Assembly (NCBI GenBank): GCA_036365455.1
Contig: JAWQUS010000027.1
Location: 17,286,501 to 17,350,500, forward strand
From: Macrosoma leucophasiata
Lineage: Eukaryota > Arthropoda > Insecta > Lepidoptera > Hedylidae
Direction of reading: 5' to 3'
Length of the DNA stretch: 64,000 bases
Numbering within the stretch: position 1 is the first letter of the stretch; every line of letters begins with the position of its first letter. This document shows positions 22,225 to 31,307 of the stretch, piece after piece. The notes beneath the pieces were generated by a model. It was not told the DNA's origin. It searched no databases and saw only the letters and a list, made by a program, of their open reading frames with translations. A program made the position numbers and the translations under genes.

Positions 22225-22528
22225 ACTCTGAAATCTTATGAAATACGAGCTGTGTCCGCGACTGCGTCCGTGTGAGAATTTATGATTGTTCAGAATCTAC
22301 CCAGACAAAGTCGTGGCCGCAGCTAGTATAAAAGCCTAAGTTACTCCTTATTACATAAGCTATCTGCCAGTGAAAGTCCCGTCAAAATCGGTCCAGCCGT
22401 TCCCGAGTTTAGCGGGAACAAACAGACAGACAGACAAAAATTGTAAAAAAAATATTTAGATATATGTACCGTGTATGTACATATGAATTTAGTAAAAAGC
22501 GGTTATTTTTATATTACAAACAGACACT
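22225..22528 (+). repeat. Family B retroposon copy
   Basis: The hairpin head (arms about 22246-22269 and 22303-22326) is followed by AGCCTAAGTTACTCCTTATT, CAAAATCGGTCCAGCCGTTC, a CAGA run and AAAGCGGTTATTTTTATATT. The foldback element begins 20 bp downstream. Confidence 0.75.
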
Positions 22529-22549
22529 AAGATAACTTAAAATCTCACG

Positions 22550-23313
22550 AGGTCAAAAAAAATGGCGATGTAAAATCAGCGGAATTAAAAAAAAAAAACA
22601 CCGAAATTTGTTGCTTTTTTGTTGCTAATTAGTTGCTAGAAAATTAATTTTTTTGCTTCAACCGATCGCAAAAAATCGGCAATAACGCTAACTTTTCAAT
22701 AAGATAGCGTGGAAATCACTGGATGTGGGCTGATCGATCAAGCGAATAGTGGTCAATTTGTTGCTAATTTGTTGCTGAAAAATGCTAGGGAGAAAAAAAA
22801 TTTTAAAAATAAAAATTGATTTTTTTTCAATTATGCCAAAATAAATACTGTCCACGCTAGCTTCACTCTTGACTTTGCCGTGGAAGTTCTATAGTTAAAA
22901 TTTGTTGCTGCTTATACTACAGCTTGTTTTAGCATAGAGAGTCAGCAACAAAATAGAAAAAGGGAAGTCAAGAGAAGTTGGAGATCGGCTTATAAACAAA
23001 CCGGCCACGCTAGCTTAACTAACGATTTTTTCGTGGAAAAACTATTGTAAAAATTTGTTGCTGCTTATACTACAGCTTGTTATAGCATAGAGAGTCAGCA
23101 ACAAAATAGAAAAAAGGAAGTCAGGAGAAGTTGGCGATCCGCTTATAAACAAACCGGCCACGCTAGCTTAACCAACGATTTTTCCGTGGAAAAACTATTG
23201 TAAAAATTTGTTGCTGCTCATACTGCAGCTTCTTTTAGCATAGAGAGTCAGCAACAAAATAAATACCGGAAGTCAAGAGAAGTTGGAGATCGGCTTATAA
23301 ACAAACCGGCCAC
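22550..23313 (+). repeat. Left arm of the foldback element
   Basis: The terminal domain (22550 to about 22870) contains repeated TTGTTGCTAATTAGTTGCTAG-like words and the GATCGATCAAGCG stretch. Tandem units follow. Their CCGTGG/TCGTGG anchor recurs at 22878, 23031 and 23184, exactly 153 bp apart. Each unit carries TTTGTTGCTG and, about 45 bp later, CAGCAACAAA, so every unit has its own hairpin. The arm stops inside a unit at about 23313. Confidence 0.85.
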
Positions 23314-23521
23314 TAACATTTTAAATAAACCAGATGGTATGTAGAACAGCAGCAGCGCAGGTAGTAATATTAGGGGGAGTAGAATAATGAATCGAATCTC
23401 TCCTTGGGCAGTCAAGACTGGCACCGTGGGCGCCCCCGACTTAGCCAGGTTAGGTCGAAGGGTGCGGCGGGCGAGCTCGAGGAGCTCGCCCGCCGCACCG
23501 TTCGGTGTTAGGTATTTTTTT
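23314..23521. other. Core of the foldback element with a GC-rich palindrome
   Basis: About 208 bp of non-repetitive sequence. It holds a perfect 18-bp-stem palindrome at 23461-23499 (GGTGCGGCGGGCGAGCTC, loop GAG, complement), by far the most GC-rich spot nearby. The core could be captured host DNA or the remains of a fuller internal region. Confidence 0.7.
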
Positions 23522-23708
23522 TTTCTCCCTAGCATTTTTCAGCAACAAATTAGCAACAAATTGACCACTATTCGCTTGATCGATCAGCCCACATCCAGTG
23601 ATTTCCACGCTATCTTATTGAAAAGTTAGAGTTATTGCCGATTTTTTGCGATCGGTTGAAGCAAAAAAATTAATTCTCTAGCAACTAATTAGCAACAAAA
23701 AAGCAACA
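23522..23708 (-). repeat. Extra internal copy of the terminal domain
   Basis: From CTCCCTAGCATTTTTCAGC to AGCAACAAAAAAGCAACAAA it repeats the right terminal domain (24572-24760) in the same direction, and the left one in the opposite direction. The element therefore has three copies of this domain, and the right side is longer than the left. Confidence 0.8.
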
Positions 23709-24815
23709 AATAGTTTTTCCACGGAAAAATCGTTGGTTAAGCTAGCGTGGCCGGTTTGTTTATAAGCCGATCTCCAACTTCTCTTGACTTCCGGTATTTA
23801 TTTTGTTGCTGACTCTCTATGCTAAAAGAAGCTGCAGTATGAGCAGCAACAAATTTTTACAATAGTTTTTCCACGGAAAAATCGTTGGTTAAGCTAGCGT
23901 GGCCGGTTAGTTTATAAGCGGATCTCCAACTTCTCCTGACTTCCTTTTTTCTATTTTGTTGCTGACTCTCTATGCTATAACAAGCTGTAGTATAAGCAGC
24001 AACAAATTTTCACTGTAGCATTTTAACGGAAAAATCGTTGGTTAAGCTAGCGTGGCCGGTTTGTTTATAAGCGGATCTCCAACTTCTCCTGACTTCCTTT
24101 TTTCTATTTTGTTGCTGACTCTCTATGCTATAACAAGCTGTAGTATAAGCAGCAACAAATTTTTACAATAGTTTTTCCACGGAAAAATCGTTGGTTAAGC
24201 TAGCGTGGCCGGTTTGTTTATTAGCGGATCGCCAACTTCTCCTGACTTCCTTTTTTCTATTTTGTTGCTGACTCTCTATGCTATAACAAGCTGTAGTATA
24301 AGCAGCAACAAATTTTTACAATAGTTTTTCCACGGAAAAATCGTTAGTTAAGCTAGCGTGGCCGGTTTGTTTATAAGCCGATCTCCAACTTCTCTTGACT
24401 TCCCTTTTTCTATTTTGTTGCTGACTCTCTATGCTAAAACAAGCTGTAGTATAAGCAGCAACAAATTTTAACTATAGAACTTCCACGGCAAAGTCAAGAG
24501 TGAAGCTAGCGTGGACAGTATTTATTTTGGCATAATTGAAAAAAAATCAATTTTTATTTTTAAAATTTTTTTTCTCCCTAGCATTTTTCAGCAACAAATT
24601 AGCAACAAATTGACCACTATTCGCTTGATCGATCAGCCCACATCCAGTGATTTCCACGCTATCTTATTGAAAAGTTAGCGTTATTGCCGATTTTTTGCGA
24701 TCGGTTGAAGCAAAAAAATTAATTTTCTAGCAACTAATTAGCAACAAAAAAGCAACAAATTTCGGTGTTTTTTTTTTTAATTCCGCTGATTTTACATCGC
24801 CATTTTTTTAGACCT
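23709..24815 (-). repeat. Right arm of the foldback element
   Basis: Anchors (CCACGG or its variant AACGG) lie at about 23719, 23871, 24024, 24177, 24330 and 24483, spaced 152-153 bp. This gives five units before the terminal domain. Neighbouring units differ at only a few positions, which points to recent amplification or gene conversion. Confidence 0.85.
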
Positions 24816-24824
24816 AATCTCACG

Positions 24825-25061
24825 TGTTTTAGCTTTGTGTGAAAATGGAATTCCATTACAATACCTACAGTATAAATCGCACTTAGAAGATCCTACTAAA
24901 TTTCATCTGAGAAAGAGAAGGGATGGAAATTAAAAAGAAAACAACTCACATAATTAATGAATGTCCCTTATTTCCAATTTCTGCGCACCTAACAGTAGCG
25001 ACGAGCGACATTCATCTATTTGGAAAATATACGCTTACTTAAAATGTAATGATACAGTCTA
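24825..25061. other. Unassigned spacer
   Basis: AT-rich spacer between the foldback element and the next MITE. Confidence 0.35.
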
Positions 25062-25209
25062 ACCCCCTTATTCATAAATGTACATTAGATACGTTTTAGG
25101 TATAGAATACTTTGTCTTTGTCATTTGCATTGTCAAATGTGCAAGATAGAAAAAGACAAAGGAGAGATTAGCAACACTTTAGCTAAAATACGTTTATGAA
25201 TAAGGGGGT
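25062..25209 (+). mobile_element. Small MITE, copy 1, TA-flanked
   Basis: 148 bp with TIRs ACCCCCTTATTCATAAATG and the complement ending TTTATGAATAAGGGGGT, with TA on both outer sides (25060-25061, 25210-25211). TA flanks fit a Tc1/mariner-type MITE. No coding. The second copy lies at 27234-27382 in the opposite orientation. Confidence 0.85.
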
Positions 25210-25424
25210 TAGTTTTTACGTACCTAATTTACGATTTAGTCGAAAGAGAAGCACAGAACGATGCTTACCTTCTTGCATCTTGAACTTGAAAAAGTTTTTT
25301 GTTTGATATAATCTATGTTTCATATAATCCAGTCTTAGATTATACGTTTTACATAGGTGATTAGGTTTTACAGCATAATTCGGCGCATTCCGTGAGGAGC
25401 AACTGGGCCTAAAAATTTTTTTTA

Positions 25425-25965
25425 CGGAATTTGATGGTAAGTGATGGATGCAGCTTATAGACATCTACACAAAAACCAGAGGTCAATATGCAGATTCATT
25501 GTCATCCCTGACGCTTAAGGTGATTTACCTCTGTAATAGTTATTACGTAACTTCACGCCTGTAATCCCCGAAGGGGTAGGCAGAGGCAAATGCATGCATT
25601 CAATCATACATGCAAACACCCACGACTCGCCGGTTACGTTTTGGCCCATGTAACAGGTGGCGAACCTGTTGCCATCTCCGGGCACATTACCAAACTCCGG
25701 GGTACTGGGAAACTTCCAGAAAATGGAAAAATCCCAATAGAAGCAGAGATAAAGGATTTTAAACCGTTATCTCTAATATCCCCCGACCCGGGAATCGAAC
25801 CCAGGACCTCCAGCGTAATAGTAGTGATAGTTATTACGGAGCAATATTATATTACCATCTAACCGGAATATACGATTGTGCTGAACATTACCATTTGGCG
25901 GCAGATGTATTAAGTGAGGTTTCGTACGTTAGTTCCTAGACCCGACGCTGGAGCTCTACCAGTAT
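25425..25965 (-). repeat. Family A copy interrupted by SINE-I
   Basis: Both halves of family A are recognisable: the tail side at 25425-25547, and the start side from 25839 to CTGGAGCTCTACCAGTA at about 25965. They are separated by SINE-I. The split point lies in the GATAGTTATTACGG-type subfamily motif also seen at 35.03 and 43.37 kb. Confidence 0.8.
25548..25826 (-). repeat. SINE-I with 12-bp TSD, head truncated
   Basis: Sense is minus: box B (GGGTTCGATTCCCGGG) near the right end, tail with GGGGTAGGCAGAGG on the plus strand at the left. The start lacks box A, so the copy is 5'-truncated. Exact duplications ATAGTTATTACG at 25536-25547 and 25827-25838. The 90-residue frame across it is not a gene. 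Confidence 0.88.
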
Positions 25966-26169
25966 TTTTTTATCTTTTTAAGCTCTCTGAGACACAGAAA
26001 AAAAAATGTATTTAGCTAAAGATATGAAATTGGTAATCCATTGATGAGCACACACCGAACAATCTCTCGCAAAGGTCAACAGGTACAGAATAGAAAGGTC
26101 AATTGACTGGCAGCGGTCACAGGTCTTTAGTATTTATTTAATCACCATTCCAAGGAGATTGCATTGCTT

Positions 26170-26416
26170 CTGGTGTGTCTCGTCTCCTATTGTGATAATA
26201 TTTAGATGTGAATGAGACAGATATAATATCTGTTTTTATATTATTTCGCATTAACACATGCTTGTGAAATATATTTTATTTTTAAAGAAAAATGGAGAGA
26301 AAAATTTTACTTCAGGCGAGACTCGAACTCGCGGCCTACTGGGAATCTAGTCCAGCCGCTCTTCCAATTGAGCTACTGAAGTCCTGCCCGATTTGTCAAA
26401 TCTTTCCTTCACATCT
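26170..26416 (-). repeat. SINE-F, complete copy with 12-bp TSD
   Basis: A tRNA-like head on the minus strand (26382-26309) is followed by CCATTTTTCTTTAAAAATAA, CACAAGCATGTGTTAATGCG and an AATAATATAAAAA stretch. Flanking direct repeats ATTGCATTGCTT lie at 26158-26169 and 26417-26428. The short copy at 12851-12923 confirms it as a mobile family. About 34 bp lie between the tRNA-like part and the 5' edge. Confidence 0.85.
26309..26382 (-). promoter_or_regulatory. tRNA-like pol III promoter of SINE-F
   Basis: 74 nt with a perfect 7-bp acceptor stem ACTTCAG/CTGAAGT, a D stem GCTC/GAGC around AATTGGAA, and a T arm GCGAG-TTCGAGT-CTCGC. The anticodon arm (CTGGA...CCCAG) has a mismatch and would need an extra base before it. 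Box A is TAGCTCAATTGG and box B is AGTTCGAGTCTCG. It sits inside a SINE with a target duplication, so it is a SINE head rather than a working tRNA gene. Confidence 0.75.
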
Positions 26417-26629
26417 ATTGCATTGCTTTATGGTAGCAGCAGCGTCATCTATTACCTAATCTGTGCATGATTTTGATGCGGGTTTTTTTTTCATAGAAGG
26501 AGTGATTCAAGAGGAAGGTTTATATATATAAAACATCCAGGTTTTCTAAAAATAAACTTCCCTAAAAAAATTCCTAAAAAATATAGTAGAGAGAAACATT
26601 GACCAATTCAAATATTTCCGGGGTGCCGG

Positions 26630-26690
26630 CGGCTTGCCTATTAGCATTGCACCCGTGCGAAGCAAGGTAGGGTCGGTAGTTACATATAGG
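26630..26690. repeat. LINE/SINE end remnant
   Basis: GCACCCGTGCGAAGCAAGGT and GGGTCGGTAG resemble the ends of common lepidopteran retroposons that carry a CCCGTGCGAAGC motif. Very short, so weak. Confidence 0.4.
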
Positions 26691-26699
26691 TATAAAATA

Positions 26700-27231
26700 A
26701 ACTATTAAAAAGTTTTCTTTACCCAAGGCACGAGATTTACTAAAGTATGTATTAGAAAAAAAAATCTTAAAACATCCAAACAAACTCCTACTAATATAAA
26801 AATGTGTCAACCAACCGACGTTTTCATTTAGTTTCTAGTGCATTTTCAGGCTTCTTTGTGAGATGTTTGTTTCGTATACTAACTACTAACTTTCATAAGC
26901 AATCAGGAAATGAATTGATTGTGTTATTGGAAATATGAGAGCATAAAAGACTTCGTTATTGATTGTGTATTTTTTCGAGAAACACGACAATCTAATTTCG
27001 GAACTCCAAACAAGATTCAATTACAATGCTGTATTTCCTGCTTATGTCAATACTGTTTATATCCTTCAAAGAAAACAGGTTATCTAATCAACTTTCTGTT
27101 TGTTTCAGGTTCGTGGCTGTTTCTTCTTTTTGTAACAAAAATTTAACTCAATGTTAAACTCGGGCTTTGGTCGTGAGTATTAATAAAGCTTTATTTTTTC
27201 CATTGCTCAGTCAGATTGTAAAGTGCCACTC
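26700..27231. other. Unassigned spacer
   Basis: AT-rich. A 75-residue frame at 26919-27146 shows no motif. Confidence 0.35.
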
Positions 27232-27233
27232 TA

Positions 27234-27382
27234 ACCCCCTTATTCATAAACGTATTTTAGCTAAAGTGTTGCTAATCTCTCCTTTGTCTTTTTCTATCCT
27301 GCACATTTGACAATGCAACTTACAAAGACAAAGCATTCTATAGCTAAAACGAGTCTAATGTACGTTTATGAATAAGGGGGAC
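27234..27382 (-). mobile_element. Small MITE, copy 2, TA-flanked
   Basis: Same element as 25062-25209, inverted: ACCCCCTTATTCATAAACG at the left and ATGAATAAGGGGGAC at the right, with TA outside both ends (27232-27233, 27383-27384). The interior holds TGCTAATCTCTCCTTTGTCT, the complement of the first copy's interior. Confidence 0.85.
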
Positions 27383-27411
27383 TATGTACTCGTATTATTG
27401 GAACTTAAGAC

Positions 27412-27680
27412 TAGCTGACCCGGCAAACAAAATGTGTGAAAGGTTTGATAGATACGGACTACTTAACATGTTCGTTTTTTTTAGACTTTGCTATTAGTAT
27501 GGGAAAATTAAATTGTGTTTTTTACTATTGCCCTTCAATTTCTTCATATTTTTTACCTTTTAAACCTTCCCTGGACTTCCAAAAATCACGCCAAACCAAA
27601 ATTAGCCAAATCGGTCCAGCCGTTCTCGAGTTTTAGCGAGACTAACGAACAGCAATTGATTTTTATATACATGATAGATA
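27412..27680 (+). repeat. LINE 3'-end remnant
   Basis: It starts CTAGCTGACCCGGCAAACA and carries AAATCGGTCCAGCCGTTCTCG and a GATAGATA end. This is the layout of non-LTR 3' ends seen often in Lepidoptera. No coding part. Two overlapping frames (60-66 residues) are chance. Confidence 0.6.
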
Positions 27681-28057
27681 GATTCTGTATTTTTTAAAAT
27701 GCTGTCACTGTAGTAAACCATTTATTTAAAACTTTAAAATATACCATTACCAAATAAGTCACTGTATTCAGACGCTTTCGAAGTTAGATTCTGTACAGGG
27801 GATTTTTTTCGTGGTACTTTAAACAAGTAATTTTGTTAATTCTGAACGGTACCCAGGGTGTTTATGAAATCTATGGAGGTAGGTGCAAATAATTTTCAAA
27901 CTGCTGTCAGACAAAATTTCAAATCAGACAACAAAAAACTTAGTCTGCTCGGGACCACAGAAGCTGAAAAGAAGGATTTGACTTATAAAAAAACTTTTTA
28001 GTTATTGAACTAAAAATATTATAGATAGATTTAGATTTATATCGGGTATATTAATAC

Positions 28058-31000
28058 GGGTATATTAATTGGATGTATGGGGGCCATTATATCTAAGTGC
28101 CCCCAAACTGTCAACCTCACCTGCCCGTGGTGCATCCTGCTGATTAACGAACGAGGCTCTGACGACCGAACGATGGCGGTATACCCATCCCATCTGCCAG
28201 GCTTCAAATTAGGCCGGTGACGGGCAGCAGCGTCACCAGTGCAAGGGGGCCTGGCCCTGCGCTCGCCAACACGTCCTTGCCCAGCGTGGCGAGTATGGGC
28301 AACACTTCCCATGTCAATACACCCAAAGAAACGGCCCTCAGTTCCCGGTGGCCCTGCTATTCCCGACCATCGTGGTGACGATCGTGGTTACGGCGGGGCA
28401 GAGGGTGCGAAGAATCTCCGGGAGGGATCCGGTCGCCACACATACCAACGACTACATTTGGCTACTTATAATGCTCGTTCGTTGAAGGAAGACGTCTATC
28501 TCGCTGAGCTCGAGTCGGAGTTAGGACACGTAAATTGGCACATCCTAGGGTTATCAGAAGTCCGAAGACAGGGAGAGGACACGATAACCCTGGAGTCGGG
28601 CCACCTACTCTACTATCGAGAGGGCGATAAGACGTCACAAGGCGGGGTTGGCATATTGGTTAACAAAGCTCTCTCTAACAACGTGATGGAAGTCAGCAGT
28701 GTGTCCACTCGGGTAGCATACCTCATATTCAGACTCACTAGGAGATATTCTCTGAAAGTGATACAGGTTTATGCTCCCACGTCGACACACTCTGACGATG
28801 AGGTCGAGGCCGTCTATGACGATATAACAAGAGCCTTACACAGCACCACCAAGACCCACTTCACTGTTGTTATGGGGGACTTCAATGCCAAAGTGGGAGT
28901 ACAAGAACGCGGAGAATCGGTTATTGGATCACACGGTATTGGTAGCAGAAATCCGAGGGGCCAAATGCTAGTTAACTTCCTCGAATCTCAGAGGCTCTTT
29001 CTGATGAATTCTTTCTTCCAGAAAAAGCCTCAGAGGAAGTGGACATGGCGAAGCCCGGACGGCGTGACAAAAAATGAGATCGACTTTATCATGACGAATA
29101 GCAGGTTTATATTCAAAGATGTCTCAGTGATTAACAGGTTTAATACCGGAAGTGATCACCGACTTGTACGAGGGACTTTGAATATAAATTTCCGACTTGA
29201 GAGAAATCGCCTGATAAAGTCTACGCTCCGACCGTCACAGCGCCATATCGGTGCTAGATCAGATGAGTTCCAGCTGGAACTCCAAAACCGATTCAAACTG
29301 CTGGAAACCACGGAGGACGTTGACCAATGTGCCAATCAGTTCACGAATGTTATGCGGGAGGTGGGAGAGGCTTTTTGCCAACGAAGACAGAGGAGCAAAT
29401 CATTCAAGTTCTCGGCTGAATCAGTGGATCTGATGAGACAGAGACGGGAGATATCTGCGGATTCGCCAAATTTCAGCCTTCTCAATAAGCGGGTAAAGAA
29501 ACAAATACGATTCGACCTCCGCAAAAGCAATCTTCGAGCAATCGAAGATGCTATAGAGCGAAATAGAGGATCGCGAGTATTTGCTAAGCAATTGGGAAGG
29601 AGTCATTTGGCGAAGCTGACGACATCTGATGGTCGAGTAATTAAGTCGAAACCAGATCTACTCTTAGAAGCCGAGACTTTCTATGAAAGACTATACTCCT
29701 CTCATGCACCCAAACCCACCAATGAAGACGCGGATGACAAACGTGCCAAATTAACCCGTCACTTCACGGATGAGCTACCGGACATCGAGATTGCCGAAAT
29801 TGGGATGGCTCTTGAGCAACTCAAAAACAACAAGGCACCTGGGGAAGACGGTATTACCACGGAACTCTTAAGATCTGGGGGACGTATTGTCCTGGAGCAG
29901 CTTCGAAAGTTATTTAATACCGTCTTAAACAAAGGTACAACGCCGGAGGCATGGTCTAGAAGTGTGGTCATTTTGTTCTTTAAAAAAGGTGATAGAACGC
30001 GCCTCAAGAACTACAGACCGATAGCACTTCTGAGCCATGTCTATAAACTGTTCTCAAGAGTCATCACAAATCGACTTGCCCGAAGATTTGACGATTTTCA
30101 ACCTCCTGAACAGGCCGGGTTTCGAAAAGGTTACAGTACCGTAGAACACATCCACACGCTACGACAGGTCATACAGAAGACCGAAGAATATAATCGTCCT
30201 CTGTGTCTCGCGTTTGTGGACTACGAAAAAGCCTTCGACTCCATCGAAACCTGGGCTGTTCTCAATTCTCTGCAGCGATGTCAAGTCGATTGGCGGTATG
30301 TCGAGGTGCTGAAATGTTTATATAGAGCCGCTTCGATGACTGTCCAAATCCAGAACGTCCAGACAAGACCAATCCCTCTAAAGCGAGGAGTAAGACAGGG
30401 AGATGCAATCTCTCCAAAACTATTTACTAACGCTTTAGAGGATGTCTTCAAAACACTGGACTGGAGTGGACAGGGTATCAATATCAACGGCGAATACATT
30501 TCACACCTTCGATTTGCTGACGATATAGTTATAATGGCCGAATCGCTGCATGAATTATCAGAGATGCTGCAAAGCCTAAGCGTTTCTTCCAGACGGGTGG
30601 GCCTGGGAATGAACTTGGATAAGACTAAGGTCATGCTCAATTCATTCGTAGACCCACGGCCTATAATCGTCGAAGAAGTTAGCATCGAAGTTGTTCAGGA
30701 ATACATCTACCTAGGCCAGACTATACAACTGGGTAGGAACAACTTCGACAAAGAGGCTGACAGAAGAATACGATTGGGCTGGGCAGCATACGGAAAACTT
30801 CGTCAAATCTTCGATTCGCCACTGCCTCAATGCCTAAAATCTCGGGTATTCGACCAGTGCGTCCTTCCGGTAATAACGTACGGGGCGGAGACATGGACTC
30901 TTACGAAAGGCCTCGTCCACAAATTCCAAGTGGCTCAGCGAGCTATGGAACGGGCTATGCTCGGTGTATCTCTGAAAGATAGAATCCGAAACGAGGAAAT

Positions 31001-31297
31001 CCGAAGGAGAACCAGAGTGACCGACATAGCTCAAAGAATTGCTAGGCTGAAGTGGCAGTGGGCGGGGCATATTTGTCGTAGAGCCGACGGCCGCTGGGGC
31101 AGACGTGTGTTAGAGTGGAGACCCCGTACAAAACGCCCGGTGGGACGGCCCCCTGCCAGATGGACTGACGACCTAAAGAGGTTGGCAGGAAGCGGATGGG
31201 TCCGAAAAGCCGAAGATCGAGTGTGGTGGCGAAAATTGGGAAAGGCCTATGTCCAGCAGTGGACGATCGATGGCTGATGATGATGATGATGATGATG
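28058..31297 (+). mobile_element. Full-length RTE-clade LINE with 10-bp TSD
   Basis: The element runs from 28058 to 31297, about 3.24 kb, the normal size of a complete RTE. It has a 181-bp leader, one long frame and a (TGA)n tail of about 23 bases. Exact direct repeats ATATTAATAC flank it at 28048-28057 and 31298-31307. With an open frame, a short tail and an intact TSD, it looks like a young insertion. Confidence 0.92.
28239..31277 (+). CDS. RTE-type endonuclease/reverse transcriptase polyprotein
   Basis: 1012 residues without a stop. An N-terminal leader of about 70 residues precedes an APE-like endonuclease (about 72-312) with the expected sites: YNAR near 77-80, SEVR near 106-109 (Glu 107), VYAP near 177-180, GDFNAK near 213-218, EIDF near 280-283, and SDH near 305-307. 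The reverse transcriptase follows (about 500-840), with FVDYEKAFD near 659-667 and the catalytic FADD box at 759-762. The C-terminal part (about 890-1012) holds LKWQWAGHICRR and VGRPPARWTDDL. The protein nicks the target DNA and copies its own RNA there. Met 25 (28311) is an alternative start. The stop codon is the first TGA of the tail, so there is no 3' UTR. All key residues checked are present, so it may be active. The GC content is higher than that of the flanks. Confidence 0.95.
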   Translation: MQGGLALRSPTRPCPAWRVWATLPMSIHPKKRPSVPGGPAIPDHRGDDRGYGGAEGAKNLREGSGRHTYQRLHLATYNARSLKEDVYLAELESELGHVNWHILGLSEVRRQGEDTITLESGHLLYYREGDKTSQGGVGILVNKALSNNVMEVSSVSTRVAYLIFRLTRRYSLKVIQVYAPTSTHSDDEVEAVYDDITRALHSTTKTHFTVVMGDFNAKVGVQERGESVIGSHGIGSRNPRGQMLVNFLESQRLFLMNSFFQKKPQRKWTWRSPDGVTKNEIDFIMTNSRFIFKDVSVINRFNTGSDHRLVRGTLNINFRLERNRLIKSTLRPSQRHIGARSDEFQLELQNRFKLLETTEDVDQCANQFTNVMREVGEAFCQRRQRSKSFKFSAESVDLMRQRREISADSPNFSLLNKRVKKQIRFDLRKSNLRAIEDAIERNRGSRVFAKQLGRSHLAKLTTSDGRVIKSKPDLLLEAETFYERLYSSHAPKPTNEDADDKRAKLTRHFTDELPDIEIAEIGMALEQLKNNKAPGEDGITTELLRSGGRIVLEQLRKLFNTVLNKGTTPEAWSRSVVILFFKKGDRTRLKNYRPIALLSHVYKLFSRVITNRLARRFDDFQPPEQAGFRKGYSTVEHIHTLRQVIQKTEEYNRPLCLAFVDYEKAFDSIETWAVLNSLQRCQVDWRYVEVLKCLYRAASMTVQIQNVQTRPIPLKRGVRQGDAISPKLFTNALEDVFKTLDWSGQGININGEYISHLRFADDIVIMAESLHELSEMLQSLSVSSRRVGLGMNLDKTKVMLNSFVDPRPIIVEEVSIEVVQEYIYLGQTIQLGRNNFDKEADRRIRLGWAAYGKLRQIFDSPLPQCLKSRVFDQCVLPVITYGAETWTLTKGLVHKFQVAQRAMERAMLGVSLKDRIRNEEIRRRTRVTDIAQRIARLKWQWAGHICRRADGRWGRRVLEWRPRTKRPVGRPPARWTDDLKRLAGSGWVRKAEDRVWWRKLGKAYVQQWTIDG

Positions 31298-31307
31298 ATA
31301 TTAATAC

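Larger units (their letters stand above)
22550..24815. mobile_element. Foldback (MULE-like) element with 153-bp tandem arms and a 9-bp TSD
   Basis: A 2266-bp structure whose ends are inverted copies (AGGTC...ATGGCGATGTAAAATCAG at the left, its complement ending AGACCT at the right). An exact 9-bp direct repeat AATCTCACG flanks it at 22541-22549 and 24816-24824. Each arm has a terminal domain, then 153-bp tandem units, roughly three at the left and five at the right. A short non-repetitive core lies between. Long inverted arms made of tandem repeats with 9-bp TSDs are the features of Drosophila Foldback elements and the MULE superfamily. No transposase is encoded, so it would be non-autonomous. 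The 80-95-residue frames in its centre are artefacts of the GC palindrome. Confidence 0.85.

Noticed and set aside
22541..22549. The foldback element as an insertion within family B
   Set aside because: Family B already ends near 22528, so the foldback element lies about 20 bp downstream of it rather than inside.
23248..23629. Frames of 80-95 residues in the middle of the foldback element as a transposase
   Set aside because: They lie across a palindrome and an inverted terminal domain, so they are open on both strands by symmetry. No catalytic motif.
22878..24490. CRISPR-like array
   Set aside because: The 153-bp units are contiguous tandem repeats without spacers, in a eukaryotic setting.
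26309..26382. A functional tRNA gene on the minus strand
   Set aside because: The anticodon arm has a mismatch and spacing is off. The sequence sits inside a 247-bp SINE with a 12-bp TSD, and a partial second copy exists at 12.85 kb.
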